The notes under the pieces: generated by a model | What the model saw: only the letters and a program-made list of their open reading frames with translations | Told to the model about the DNA's origin: nothing | Database searches by the model: none | Made by a program: the position numbers and the translations under genes | Shown: positions 19,910 through 28,952 of the stretch, piece by piece | How the letters are laid out: the number at the start of each line of letters is the position of its first letter | Numbering within the stretch: position 1 is the first letter of the stretch | From: Achromobacter pulmonis | Lineage (GTDB): Bacteria > Pseudomonadota > Gammaproteobacteria > Burkholderiales > Burkholderiaceae_B | Length of the DNA stretch: 64,000 nucleotides | Assembly (NCBI RefSeq): GCF_002885955.2 | Contig: NZ_POQS01000004.1 | Coordinates: forward strand, 214,298 to 278,297 | Reading direction: 5' to 3'

Positions 19910-20965
19910 ATGAAAACACTGACCCGCGCCCTGGCCGCCGCCGTCATTTCGGCATGCGCCGCCGGTTCCGCCGCCGCGGCGGACGTCACCTGGCGAGTGC
20001 CGACCTCGGTTCCGGAAGGCTCGCCCTTCTACAAGAATTTCCTGGAACGTTTCGCCGCCAACGCCAAGACCCTGACCGGCGGGCGCGTGGAGATCCAGCC
20101 CTTCGGCGCGGGCGTGATCGTGCCGGCGCTGAAAGTGTTCGACGCGGTGCAGGACGGCGTGGTCGAGGCCGGCCATTCCACCTCCAGCTACCTGGTCAAC
20201 CAGAATCCGGAAAACGCCATCTTCTCGGGCTTTCCGGGCGGCATGGGCCCCGACGCCTACAAGGCCTGGCTGTACGAGGGCGGCGGCAAGCAGCGGCTGG
20301 AAAAGCTGCGCGCCGGCCAGGGCCTGAAGACCATGATCGTGGGCATCGGCTCCTCCGAGATCATGGCGCACGCCAACAAGCCCATCCGCAACGCCGAGGA
20401 CCTGAAGAACCTGAAGTACCGCACCTCCGGCCCCTGGGCCGAAGTGATGCGCGACTACTTCGGCGCGGTGCCGACCGTGGTGCCGCCGGGCGAGACCTAT
20501 ACGCTGCTGCAGCGCAAGGGCGTGGACGCTGTGGAGTGGGCGCCGCCGTCGGCCAACATGCCCGAGGGCTTTCACCAGGCCGCCAAGTACATCGTGGTGC
20601 CGGGCGTGCACCAGCCCACTTTCATGTGGGAAGTGGTGGTGAAGAAGGAAACCTGGGACAAGGTGCCGGCCGACCTCAAGCCGCTGATCGAGGCGGCCGC
20701 CGAACTCACCACGCAGCAGAGCCTGGACTACTTCTACGACGCCGACATGAAGGCCATGGCGAAATACCGCAGCGGCCGCAACGAGATCATCACGCTGGCC
20801 CCCGAGTTCGTGAAGCAGCTGTCCGACGCCGGAAACGACTGGATGCGCAAGACGGCCGAGGCCCGCAAGGCCGCCGGCAAGCCTGAGATGGCCGAGGTGC
20901 TGGCCGACTACCAGGCCTATCACGAACGCTGGAAGGCCGAGAGCGGCTATCTGGTCCGCAACTGA
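19910..20965 (+). CDS. TRAP transporter substrate-binding protein (DctP family)
   Basis: 351 residues. A Sec signal peptide (basic MKTLTRALAAA, hydrophobic core, AAA cleavage region near 24) leads a periplasmic binding protein of the DctP family (GSSEIMAHANKPIRNAEDLK; YRTSGPWAEVM). It captures an organic or sugar acid and hands it to the DctQM membrane pair. I use the ATG at 19910, which starts the signal peptide, rather than an earlier in-frame start. First gene of the operon with DctQ, DctM, a DapA-family lyase and an aldehyde dehydrogenase. The ligand is unknown. Confidence 0.93.
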   Translation: MKTLTRALAAAVISACAAGSAAAADVTWRVPTSVPEGSPFYKNFLERFAANAKTLTGGRVEIQPFGAGVIVPALKVFDAVQDGVVEAGHSTSSYLVNQNPENAIFSGFPGGMGPDAYKAWLYEGGGKQRLEKLRAGQGLKTMIVGIGSSEIMAHANKPIRNAEDLKNLKYRTSGPWAEVMRDYFGAVPTVVPPGETYTLLQRKGVDAVEWAPPSANMPEGFHQAAKYIVVPGVHQPTFMWEVVVKKETWDKVPADLKPLIEAAAELTTQQSLDYFYDADMKAMAKYRSGRNEIITLAPEFVKQLSDAGNDWMRKTAEARKAAGKPEMAEVLADYQAYHERWKAESGYLVRN

Positions 20966-20986
20966 CGCACGGCGAGGAAGGCGATC

Positions 20987-21502
20987 ATGCTCGATGTCCT
21001 GGCCCGGTTCGCCAATGGCGTATCCCGGTTCGCGTCCCTGCTGGCCAGCCTGGCGGCGGCGGTGCTGACCCTGGCGATGGTTTACGAAGTCTTCGCGCGC
21101 TATGTGTTCGACGCGCCCACCGCGTGGGCGTTCGACATCGCCTATATGAGCAACGGCGCGGTGTTCCTGCTGGGCATGGCCTATGTGCTGCGCGAAGACG
21201 GCCACATCCGCATCGACGTGCTGCGCAACCGCCTGCCGGCGCGCGTCAACGACGCGGTCCAGGGCGTCGCCTACCTGCTGATCCTGGCGCCGTTTTTCGG
21301 CGTGCTGTCCTGGATCGCGCTGTCGCACTCCTGGCGCGCCTGGGTGCGCCAGGAGGTCGAGACGGTCAGCCCCTGGGCGCCGTTGATGTGGCCTTTCTAT
21401 CTGCTGATCGCGATCGGCCTGATCGCGATGACCCTGCAACTCGCGGCCGAAGGCCTGCGCGCCTTCGCGGGCCAGCGCGCATCGGCCACGAAGGAACATT
21501 GA
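20987..21502 (+). CDS. TRAP transporter small permease (DctQ)
   Basis: 171 residues with four predicted transmembrane helices. FEVFARYVFDAPTAWAFDIA-like residues (YEVFARYVFDAPTAWA here) and YVLREDGHIRIDVL are classic for DctQ. It bridges the binding protein and DctM in the inner membrane. The ATG follows GAGGAAGG. Its TGA overlaps the dctM ATG by one base, so subunit synthesis is coupled. Confidence 0.93.
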   Translation: MLDVLARFANGVSRFASLLASLAAAVLTLAMVYEVFARYVFDAPTAWAFDIAYMSNGAVFLLGMAYVLREDGHIRIDVLRNRLPARVNDAVQGVAYLLILAPFFGVLSWIALSHSWRAWVRQEVETVSPWAPLMWPFYLLIAIGLIAMTLQLAAEGLRAFAGQRASATKEH

Positions 21503-22821
21503 TGAATCCGACTGTCGCCGCCCTGATGTTCCCCGGGATGTTCCTGCTGATTTTCCTGGGCATCCCGGTTTCCCTCGCGCTGATCATTCCCGCCATCGTC
21601 GGCGGCTGGTTCGCCTTTGGCGGAAACGTTTTCAACCAGCTCTACGGCGGGCTGTATTCCGCCGCCACCAACTACGTCCTGTCGGCGATTCCGATGTTCG
21701 TGCTGATGGGCGCGATCCTGGAACGCTCGGGGATCGCCGCGCGCCTGTTCCGCACCATGCAGCTGTGGCTGGGACGCCTGCCCGGCGGCCTGGCCGTGGC
21801 CACCATCGCCATGGGCGCGACCTTCGCGGCCGCGGCCGGCGTGGTCGGCGCGGTCGAGGTCATGGTGGGCCTGATGGCGATTCCGGCGATGCAGCGCTTT
21901 CGCTACGACAACTCGCTGATCGCCGGCACGATCTGCGCCGGCGGCTCGCTGGGCACCATGATTCCGCCCTCGGTGGTGGCCGTGGTGTACGCCTCGCTGG
22001 CCCAGATCTCGGTGGGCGAACTGTTCGCGGCCATGCTGTTTCCCGGCCTCATCATGGTTGGCCTGTTCATCCTTTACATCATCGGCGTGTGCGTGCTCAA
22101 TCCGAAGAAAGGCCCGCCCGCCGACGCCGAGGACATGCGCCTGCCGCTGGCCGACAAGCTGCGCATCACGCTGAGCGGGCTGGTGCCCACGATGCTGCTG
22201 ATCTTCGCGGTGCTGGGCTCGCTGATGGCCGGCATCGCCTCGCCGACCGAGGCCGCCGCCGTCGGCGCGATCGGCGCCCTGGTCCTGTGCATCTGCTACG
22301 GCCAGTTCAGCATCCCGATGCTGCGCGAGTCGCTGGCGATCACGGTGCGGATCTCGGCCATGATCCTGCTGATCGTGGCCGGCGGCATCATGTTCACCGG
22401 CATTTTCGCGGCCAACGGCGGCTCGCGCCTGATCCAGAGCCTGACCGCGGACCTGGGCCTGGGCGTGAACGGCACGCTGGTGCTGTTCCTGATCATCGTG
22501 TTCCTGCTGGGCTTCGTGCTGGACTGGACCGCCAACGTGCTGATCTGCGTGCCGCTGTTCCTGCCGGTGCTGACGGCCGCGGGCGTGGACCCGATCTGGT
22601 TCGGCACGCTGGTGATCATCGTGATCCAGACCAGCTACCTGACGCCGCCCATGGCCTCGTCGATCTTCTACCTGCTGTCGATCGCCCCGCCCGACATGAA
22701 GTACGGCCAGGTATGCCGGGGGGTGATCCCCTTCATCCTGGTGCAGTTCGTGACGCTGGCCCTGGTGGCGCTGTTCCCGGTCCTGGCGACCTGGCTGCCG
22801 CAGCGCATCGTGGGGTTCTGA
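21502..22821 (+). CDS. TRAP transporter large permease (DctM)
   Basis: 439 residues, about 12 transmembrane helices. Typical motifs: FLGIPVSLALIIPAI, SAIPMFVLMGAIL, and GTMIPPSVVAVVYA in the first half with PPMASSIFYLLSI in the second. This is the sodium-driven channel subunit of the TRAP system. Start overlaps the dctQ stop. A GC hairpin follows the stop before the DapA-family gene. Confidence 0.94.
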   Translation: MNPTVAALMFPGMFLLIFLGIPVSLALIIPAIVGGWFAFGGNVFNQLYGGLYSAATNYVLSAIPMFVLMGAILERSGIAARLFRTMQLWLGRLPGGLAVATIAMGATFAAAAGVVGAVEVMVGLMAIPAMQRFRYDNSLIAGTICAGGSLGTMIPPSVVAVVYASLAQISVGELFAAMLFPGLIMVGLFILYIIGVCVLNPKKGPPADAEDMRLPLADKLRITLSGLVPTMLLIFAVLGSLMAGIASPTEAAAVGAIGALVLCICYGQFSIPMLRESLAITVRISAMILLIVAGGIMFTGIFAANGGSRLIQSLTADLGLGVNGTLVLFLIIVFLLGFVLDWTANVLICVPLFLPVLTAAGVDPIWFGTLVIIVIQTSYLTPPMASSIFYLLSIAPPDMKYGQVCRGVIPFILVQFVTLALVALFPVLATWLPQRIVGF

Positions 22822-22834
22822 ACCATCTGGCTGA

Positions 22835-22851
22835 CGGGCCCGCGCGGCCCG
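22835..22851 (+). terminator. Weak terminator-like hairpin after dctM
   Basis: CGGGCC-CGCGC-GGCCCG forms a six-base-pair stem followed by GCTTTCT, not a true U tract. It may reduce transcription from the transporter genes into the enzyme genes. Confidence 0.35.
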
Positions 22852-22896
22852 GCTTTCTCCCGCTAATACGGGTCCTTTTTTGCATTAGGAAGAGTT

Positions 22897-23772
22897 ATGA
22901 ATATCGAAGGAGTCCTGGTACCCATCGTGACGCCGTTCGGCGCGGACGGCGGCGTCAACGCCGACGCCCTGCGGCAGCTGGTGGATCGCTTCGTGGAAGC
23001 GGGCGTGGCCGGCATCGTGGCCTGCGGCACGACCGGCGAGTTCTACGCGCTGGAAGACGCCGAGCGCGAGCTGGTGCTGCGCACCGTCGCCGAGGCCGCG
23101 CGCGGACGCATCACCCTCATCGCCGGCATCAACGCGCTGTCCACGCCGCAGGCCATCCGCAACGCCCGGCAGGCGCAGGAACTGGGCTACCAGGGCCTGA
23201 TGCTGACCGCGCCGCCGTATAGCCTGCCGGAACAGGCCGGCATCCTGGCGCACTTCCGCACGGTGGCCGCCGCCACGCCGCTGCCCATCATCCTGTACGA
23301 CTTCCCGGCGCGCATCGGCGTGCAGATCGCGGTCGAAACCATCACCGAGCTGGCCCGCATCCCCAACATCGTCGGCATCAAGGAAAGCAGCGGCAACTTC
23401 AACCGCGCACTGGCCCTGATCCAGGCCCGCATCCCGGACTTCCAGATCGTCAGCGGGTCCGACGACATGGCCGCCGACTTCCTGTTCTGGGGCGTGCGCA
23501 GCTGGATCAGCGGCGGCGCCAACGTGTTCCCGGCCGAGCAGGCCGCCATGGTCAAGGCCGCCGGCGAACAGCGCTGGGACGAAGTGCGCCGCCTGATGAG
23601 CGGCATGTACCCCGTGATCCAGGCCATGGAATCGGGCGACTACAACCAGAAGGCCAAACTCGGCTGCCGCCGCCACGGCGTGGACGCCGGCACGGTGCGC
23701 CTGCCGCTGGCGCCGCTGTCGGCCGAGGACGAGCGCGCGTTCATCGCGATGCTCGACGCCTACCAGGGATAA
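22897..23772 (+). CDS. DapA-family (dihydrodipicolinate synthase-like) aldolase/dehydratase
   Basis: 291 residues. Class I aldolase fold: the GTTGEF substrate loop, catalytic Tyr134 in LYDFP and Schiff-base Lys162 in GIKESSGN. In DapA itself the tyrosine motif is YNVP, so the DFP variant, the TRAP context and the following aldehyde dehydrogenase point to a catabolic role. Family options are a keto-deoxy sugar acid dehydratase/aldolase or a deaminase giving 2-oxoglutarate semialdehyde. Which one is not decidable from sequence. It ends ten bases before the dehydrogenase start. Confidence 0.85.
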   Translation: MNIEGVLVPIVTPFGADGGVNADALRQLVDRFVEAGVAGIVACGTTGEFYALEDAERELVLRTVAEAARGRITLIAGINALSTPQAIRNARQAQELGYQGLMLTAPPYSLPEQAGILAHFRTVAAATPLPIILYDFPARIGVQIAVETITELARIPNIVGIKESSGNFNRALALIQARIPDFQIVSGSDDMAADFLFWGVRSWISGGANVFPAEQAAMVKAAGEQRWDEVRRLMSGMYPVIQAMESGDYNQKAKLGCRRHGVDAGTVRLPLAPLSAEDERAFIAMLDAYQG

Positions 23773-23782
23773 GGAGCGAGCC

Positions 23783-25264
23783 ATGCCTCAAACCAAAGAG
23801 CGGATATTCGAGCAGGCCCGCGCCGGCCAGCTTTGGGCGGGCCACCTGATTCCCGGCCACGCCGCCCCCGGCGCCCGCCTGGAGAACACCACGCCCATCG
23901 ACAACAGCGTGATCGGCGCGATCGAGGCCGGAACCGTGGCCGATGTGGACCTGGCCGTGCGCGCCGCGCGCGCCAGCTTCAAGTCCGGCGAATGGTCCGG
24001 CCTGGCGCCGGCCGAGCGCAAGCGCGTCATGCTGGCCTGGGCCGACCTGCTGACCGAGCACGCCGAAGAGCTGGCGGCGCTGGACTGCATCGACGCCGGC
24101 AAGCCCATCACCGAATGCCTGAACACCGACCTGCCGGCCACGCTGGACACGTTCCGCTGGTACGCCGAAGCCGTGGACAAGTGCTACGGCCGCATCTCGC
24201 CGACCGGCTCCGAGGCGCTGGGCCTGATCGTGAAAGAACCCATCGGCGTGGTGGGCGCGGTGCTGCCGTGGAACTTCCCGGCGCAGATGTACGCCTGGAA
24301 AGTGGCGCCGGCGCTGGCCGCCGGCAACTCGGTGATCGTCAAGCCGGCCGAGCTGACTTCGCTGAGCGCCTACCGCATGACCCAGCTGGCCCACCAGGCC
24401 GGCATTCCGGCCGGCGCGCTGATCCTGGTCACCGGCCTGGGCGAAGAGGTGGGCCAGGCGCTCGGCCGCCACATGGACGTGGACGTGGTCTCGTTCACGG
24501 GCTCCACGGAGGTGGGGCGCTACTTCCTCAAGTACTCGGCAGAGAGCAACCTGAAGGAAATCGTGCTGGAGTGCGGCGGCAAAAGCCCGCAGGTGATTTT
24601 CGAGGACGCCGACCTGGACGGCCTGGCCGACCACGTGCTGGCGGCCGCCTTCTGGAACATGGGCGAGAACTGCAGCTGCGGCTCGCGCCTGATCGTCCAG
24701 GCCGGCATCAAGGACGCCCTGCTCGAACGGCTGCGCCAGCGCCTGTCGGAATGGAAGGTGGGCCTGCCCACCGATCCCGAGGTCAAGATCGGCCCCATGA
24801 TCGAGCGCGCGCATTTCGACAAGGTGCGCGGTTTCCTCGAAGGCGCCGCGGCGCAGGGCGCGCGCCTGGCGCACGGCGGGCGCATCCACGCGGAACTGGG
24901 CAGCGGCTGGTACATCGAGCCGACGGTGTTCGACGCCGTGGCGGCGGACTCGCGGCTGTTCCAGGAAGAGGTGTTCGGCCCCATCCTGGCCGTCACGACC
25001 TTCGAGACCGAGGCCGAGGCCATCGAGCTGGCCAACGACAGCCACTACGGCCTGGCGGCCTCGCTCTACACCCGCGACGTGCGCCGCGCGCAACGCGTGG
25101 CGCGGGCCATCCAGGCCGGCACGGTGTCCATCAACGGCTTCTCCGAAGGCGACATCACCACGCCCTTCGGCGGCTACAAGCAGTCCGGCTTCGGCGGCCG
25201 CGACAACGGCCTGGAAGCGCTGGACCAGTACCAGCAGGTCAAGACCATCTGGTACGTCAACTGA
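23783..25264 (+). CDS. NAD(P)-dependent aldehyde dehydrogenase
   Basis: 493 residues, full length. Motifs in order: PWNFPAQMYAWKVAPALAAG (cofactor site), FTGSTEVGRYF, LECGGKSPQVI with the general-base Glu, and NMGENCSCGSR with the nucleophile Cys. It oxidises an aldehyde to an acid in the cytoplasm. It lies ten bases after the DapA-family gene with a GGAG ribosome binding site and so likely consumes that enzyme's product, possibly a semialdehyde. The PuuC-like N-terminus suggests a medium-chain polar aldehyde. Convergent with the GntR gene (37-base gap). Confidence 0.92.
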   Translation: MPQTKERIFEQARAGQLWAGHLIPGHAAPGARLENTTPIDNSVIGAIEAGTVADVDLAVRAARASFKSGEWSGLAPAERKRVMLAWADLLTEHAEELAALDCIDAGKPITECLNTDLPATLDTFRWYAEAVDKCYGRISPTGSEALGLIVKEPIGVVGAVLPWNFPAQMYAWKVAPALAAGNSVIVKPAELTSLSAYRMTQLAHQAGIPAGALILVTGLGEEVGQALGRHMDVDVVSFTGSTEVGRYFLKYSAESNLKEIVLECGGKSPQVIFEDADLDGLADHVLAAAFWNMGENCSCGSRLIVQAGIKDALLERLRQRLSEWKVGLPTDPEVKIGPMIERAHFDKVRGFLEGAAAQGARLAHGGRIHAELGSGWYIEPTVFDAVAADSRLFQEEVFGPILAVTTFETEAEAIELANDSHYGLAASLYTRDVRRAQRVARAIQAGTVSINGFSEGDITTPFGGYKQSGFGGRDNGLEALDQYQQVKTIWYVN

Positions 25265-25300
25265 GCGGCGCCGGGCGGCCCCGATGGCCGCCCGGCTTCC

Positions 25301-25957
25301 TCACCCTTCGATCACCGTGTGGGTGAATTCCATCAGGTAGCTCATCAGCGCGTCGGCCCCGGCCATGGCGCGCTCGGGGTCGTTGGCGTAGATGCCCTCG
25401 GCCTCCATCAGGTGGCATTGGGCGCCGCGCTCCAGGTCGCCTTCGTGCTGGAAGGCGTACCAGAACCGCCGGCACTGGATGATCATGGGAATGATGGCCT
25501 GCACCGCGTAGGGGTTGCGGCTGGCTTCGTGATTGACCCGGTCCAGGGCCTGGTCGGCGTGCATGTAGCCAGCCAGGTCGCCGCGGCTGGCGGCGTCGAC
25601 CATGTCATGCGCATGCTGCAGCAGCTTGGCGCGCTGCTCCGGCGTGGCGCGGCGCGCCGAGGACATGGCGATCAGCCGTTCCAGCACGCGGCGCGTTTCG
25701 ATCAGGATCAGGTGCTCGGCGATGCGGATTTCGCTCACGCGCAGGCCGCGGCGCGGCTGCTGCTCGATCAGGCCGCTGGCCACCAGGCGCATCAGCGCTT
25801 CGCGGATGGGCGTGCGGCCCAGGCCGGTCATCTGGATCAGGTCGCTTTCGACGATGGGCTGGTTGGGTTCGAGCTTGAGCGTCGCGATCATCTGTTCGAT
25901 CGCATCGTAGGCGGCTTCGGTCGCGCGGGTTTTGACGACGGGCGGGGCTTGTTTCAT
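25301..25957 (-). CDS. GntR family regulator (FCD/FadR-VanR type)
   Basis: 218 residues. N-terminal winged helix (about 10-75; GLGRTPIREALMRLVASGLI) and a helical FCD ligand domain (about 85-215) with the usual metal-type Asp/His residues (HADQALDRVNHEASRN). It converges on the aldehyde dehydrogenase end of the TRAP operon. A TAATAT-N9-ATATTA repeat 75 bases upstream of its start resembles the repeat before the TRAP operon, so it probably represses both until the imported substrate is present. Confidence 0.92.
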   Translation of the reverse strand: MKQAPPVVKTRATEAAYDAIEQMIATLKLEPNQPIVESDLIQMTGLGRTPIREALMRLVASGLIEQQPRRGLRVSEIRIAEHLILIETRRVLERLIAMSSARRATPEQRAKLLQHAHDMVDAASRGDLAGYMHADQALDRVNHEASRNPYAVQAIIPMIIQCRRFWYAFQHEGDLERGAQCHLMEAEGIYANDPERAMAGADALMSYLMEFTHTVIEG

Positions 25958-26031
25958 GGCGATGATGACCAGAATCCCTGCAACAGCCGCGGCCGCGCCG
26001 CGCCGGCCGGCAAGCTCGCTGCACGGATCGT

Positions 26032-26052
26032 TAATATTTTTTGAGTATATTA
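26032..26052. promoter_or_regulatory. Operator-like inverted repeat before the GntR gene
   Basis: TAATAT (26032-26037), nine bases, ATATTA (26047-26052). Half-site and spacing match the repeat at 19826-19850. It lies between the GntR gene (minus strand) and the PAS-LuxR gene (plus strand), so it could serve either one. Confidence 0.55.
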
Positions 26053-26199
26053 GATTCGGGACCGCGCCGCACGGGCCTATCCGAAAAGCCTGCCGGGTCT
26101 GCGCCCGGTACGCGCAGACTCGTCCGTTTCGCCATCTGGACAGCAGCGGGCCGCGCCGTCATCCTTTACGTTCGTGCCCTGCGAAATGAAGAGGACTAC

Positions 26200-27693
26200 G
26201 TGACCGCGAAAGCCGCCGCGCCCCATGCGCACCGACAGCATCTGCAGGACATCATCGCCGGCCTGAACGAAGGCATCATTCTGCTGGAATCCAATGGCGC
26301 CATCGCCTGGGCCAATGACAGCGCCCTGGCCCTGCACGGCGCCGGAAAGCTCGAAGAGCTGGGCGAGACGCCCGCCGGCTACCGCAAGCGCTACACCCTC
26401 ACCTACCGCAACCATCACCGCCTGCCTGCCCGCCAGTATCCGCTGGACCGCCTGGCCGCCGCCGAGCCGTTCGAGGAACTGATGCTGGACCTGCGGCGCA
26501 AGGACGACGAGGAATTCCTGCGCAACGTGCGCGCGCGCGGCCTGAACCTGGAAAACGGCGACGGCGCGGGCTTTCGCGTGCTGATCCTGCACGACCAGAC
26601 CGAACAGATCAACGCCGAGGAGCGCTTCGAGCGCACCTTCAACGCCAATCCCGCTCCCGCCCTGATCTGCCGGCTGGCCGATCTGCGCTACGTGAAGGTC
26701 AACCAGGGCTTTCTGGAAATGACCGGCCATACGCGCGATACCGTGCTGGGTAAGTCCACCTATGAGCTCGACGTGCTGGACGGCGGCGAGGACAAGGAAG
26801 CCGCGGTCGCCCGGCTCGACGAGGGCCGGACCATCCCCCAGCGCGAAGGCGTGGTCAAACTGGCCGACGGCGGCGAGAAGTTCGTGATCGTGGCCGGCCA
26901 GCCCATCGACATGAACGGCGAGCCCTGCATGCTGTTCACCTTCATCGACCTGGAGGCCCGTAAGCGCACCGAACTGGCCCTGCGCGAAAGCGAGGAGCGC
27001 TTCTCCAAGGCCTTCCGCCTGGCGCCCGTGCCCATGGCGCTGTGCGAGGCCGACGACCTGAGCGTGCTGGACGTCAACGACGCCTGCGTGGCGGCCACCG
27101 GGGTGCCCGCGGAGAAAAGCGTCGGCCAGGCGCTGACCGAGCTGGGCCTGCAGTCCTACGACGGCCTGGCCGCCAGCCTGCGCGGCGGCGAAAGCCTGCG
27201 CAACCGCGAGGCCGCGCTGCTCACGCATGACGGCGGGCAGCTGGACTGCCTGGTCTCGGCCGAGCCCGTCATGATCGGCGGCCAGCGGCGCCTGCTGGTG
27301 GTGATGCACGACATCACCGAGCGCAAGCGCTCCGAGACCGAACTACTGACCGCCATCGAGGCCGTCATGCAGGACACCTCCTGGTTCAGCCGCGGCATCA
27401 TCGAGAAACTGGCGCAGCTGCGGCAACCCGCTCCCGCCACGCGCGACGTCGCCGAACTGGCGCAGCTGACCTCGCGCGAGCGCGAGGTGCTGGGGCTGAT
27501 GTGCCAGGGCCATGACGACGACGGCATCGCCAAGACCCTGAAGCTGTCGCGCAACACGGTGCGCAACCACGTGGCCACCATCTACAGCAAGATCGGCGTG
27601 CACCGCCGCAGCGCCGCCATCGTCTGGGCGCGCGACCGCGGCATCACCGGGCATGAATCGGCCCGCAAGGCCGACAGGCGGCGCCCGGAATGA
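26200..27693 (+). CDS. PAS-domain LuxR-type transcriptional regulator
   Basis: 497 residues from the GTG at 26200, chosen for its GAGGA ribosome binding site; earlier in-frame starts lack one. Three PAS-like units follow one another (about 10-130, 145-260 and 265-385), then a linker and a C-terminal LuxR/NarL helix-turn-helix (about 425-485; LTSREREVLGLM, LSRNTVRNHVATIYSKIGVH). There is no receiver or kinase domain, so it probably senses a small ligand, redox state or light directly and binds DNA. Divergent from the GntR gene. No cofactor-binding residues can be assigned. Confidence 0.85.
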   Translation: MTAKAAAPHAHRQHLQDIIAGLNEGIILLESNGAIAWANDSALALHGAGKLEELGETPAGYRKRYTLTYRNHHRLPARQYPLDRLAAAEPFEELMLDLRRKDDEEFLRNVRARGLNLENGDGAGFRVLILHDQTEQINAEERFERTFNANPAPALICRLADLRYVKVNQGFLEMTGHTRDTVLGKSTYELDVLDGGEDKEAAVARLDEGRTIPQREGVVKLADGGEKFVIVAGQPIDMNGEPCMLFTFIDLEARKRTELALRESEERFSKAFRLAPVPMALCEADDLSVLDVNDACVAATGVPAEKSVGQALTELGLQSYDGLAASLRGGESLRNREAALLTHDGGQLDCLVSAEPVMIGGQRRLLVVMHDITERKRSETELLTAIEAVMQDTSWFSRGIIEKLAQLRQPAPATRDVAELAQLTSREREVLGLMCQGHDDDGIAKTLKLSRNTVRNHVATIYSKIGVHRRSAAIVWARDRGITGHESARKADRRRPE

Positions 27694-27700
27694 GATCCGA

Positions 27701-27727
27701 ATTATTTACAATTGGATGCAAAATAAT
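27701..27727. promoter_or_regulatory. AT-rich inverted repeat in the bioB upstream region
   Basis: ATTATTT (27701-27707), 13 bases, AAATAAT (27721-27727), right after the PAS-LuxR stop. It could be an operator for bioB or part of a promoter. It does not look like the known BirA operator. Confidence 0.4.
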
Positions 27728-27760
27728 CGGCCCGGGCGCGTCGCCGAAGATGCGGCCGAG

Positions 27761-27791
27761 TTAGCGGAAGGGGCAAGCCAAAATCCGCTAA
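27761..27791. promoter_or_regulatory. Second inverted repeat in the bioB upstream region
   Basis: TTAGCGGA (27761-27768), 15 bases, TCCGCTAA (27784-27791), a perfect eight-base repeat 145 bases before the bioB ATG. The half-site element TTTCCGCC follows it. It may be a protein site or a leader hairpin; no known riboswitch fold is recognised. Confidence 0.4.
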
Positions 27792-27935
27792 TTTCCGCCA
27801 ACAACACATCAATCAGCAGCTAATTTCTTTCATACCAGGCCGATTGCGCAAACCCTGCGCGGCTTCTTACGATCCGCCGGACCTGCCCTTGCCCAGCAAG
27901 CGGCTCGATTCCGCCAGACCGACAGGAGCCCGTTC

Positions 27936-28952
27936 ATGCAGACCGCCTACATTCCCGTCCCGACTCCCGCCCGGCCCGCCGCCCCCGCCGCCTGGAGCGC
28001 CGCCGACATCCTGGCGCTCTATGAGCTGCCATTCATGGACCTGGTGTTCCGCGCCCAGCAGACGCACCGCGCCCATTTCGACCCCAACGTCATCCAGCTC
28101 TCCAGCCTGCTGTCGATCAAGACCGGCGGGTGCCCCGAGGATTGCGCCTACTGCCCGCAGTCGGCGCACTACGACACCGGCCTGGACGCCGACAAGCTGA
28201 TGCCGCTGGCCGACGTGGTGGCCGCTGCGCGCCAGGCCCAGGCCGGCGGCGCGCAGCGCTTCTGCATGGGCGCGGCCTGGCGCAGCCCCAAGCCGCACCA
28301 CCTGGACGCGGTGGCCGAGATGGTCAGCGCGGTCAAGGCGCTGGGCCTGGAGACCTGTGTCACGCTGGGCATGCTGCGCGAGGGCCAGGCCGAACAGCTC
28401 AAAGAGGCCGGCCTGGACTACTACAACCACAACCTGGACACCTCGCCGGAGTTCTACGGCAAGATCATCTCCACCCGCACCTACCAGGACCGCCTGGACA
28501 CGCTGGAGCGGGTGCGCGAGGCCGGCATCAGCGTGTGCTGCGGCGGCATCGTCGGCCTGGGCGAATCGCGGCGCGAGCGCGCCGGCCTGATCGCCCAGCT
28601 GGCCAGCATGGACCCCTACCCCGAATCCGTGCCCATCAACAACCTGGTCCAGGTGGAAGGCACGCCGCTGGCCGGCGTGGACGCGCTGGACCCGTTCGAG
28701 TTCGTGCGCACCATCGCGGTGGCGCGCATCGCCATGCCGCGCGCCGCGGTGCGCCTGTCGGCCGGGCGCGAGACCATGGACGACGCGCTGCAGGCGCTGT
28801 GCTTCATGGCCGGGGCCAATTCCATGTTCTACGGCGACGCGCTGCTGACCACCGCCAACCCGCAGATGGAAGCCGACCAGCGCCTGCTGGCGCGCCTGGG
28901 CATGCGCGTGGACGCGGCCGGCCACGGCGGGGAGCCCTCGGCGTGCCGCTGA
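27936..28952 (+). CDS. bioB: Biotin synthase
   Basis: 338 residues. Radical-SAM enzyme that inserts sulfur into dethiobiotin. The 4Fe-4S loop is [24 protein letters not shown] and [11 protein letters not shown] carry the 2Fe-2S region residues, and the later RLSAGRETM holds the conserved arginine. The first about 25 residues are Pro/Ala-rich and not conserved. No other bio gene is adjacent. It overlaps the next gene, a DMT transporter, by ten bases, which suggests co-expression and perhaps a role of that transporter in biotin-related traffic (inference only). Confidence 0.96.
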   Translation: MQTAYIPVPTPARPAAPAAWSAADILALYELPFMDLVFRAQQTHRAHFDPNVIQLSSLLSIKTGGCPEDCAYCPQSAHYDTGLDADKLMPLADVVAAARQAQAGGAQRFCMGAAWRSPKPHHLDAVAEMVSAVKALGLETCVTLGMLREGQAEQLKEAGLDYYNHNLDTSPEFYGKIISTRTYQDRLDTLERVREAGISVCCGGIVGLGESRRERAGLIAQLASMDPYPESVPINNLVQVEGTPLAGVDALDPFEFVRTIAVARIAMPRAAVRLSAGRETMDDALQALCFMAGANSMFYGDALLTTANPQMEADQRLLARLGMRVDAAGHGGEPSACR

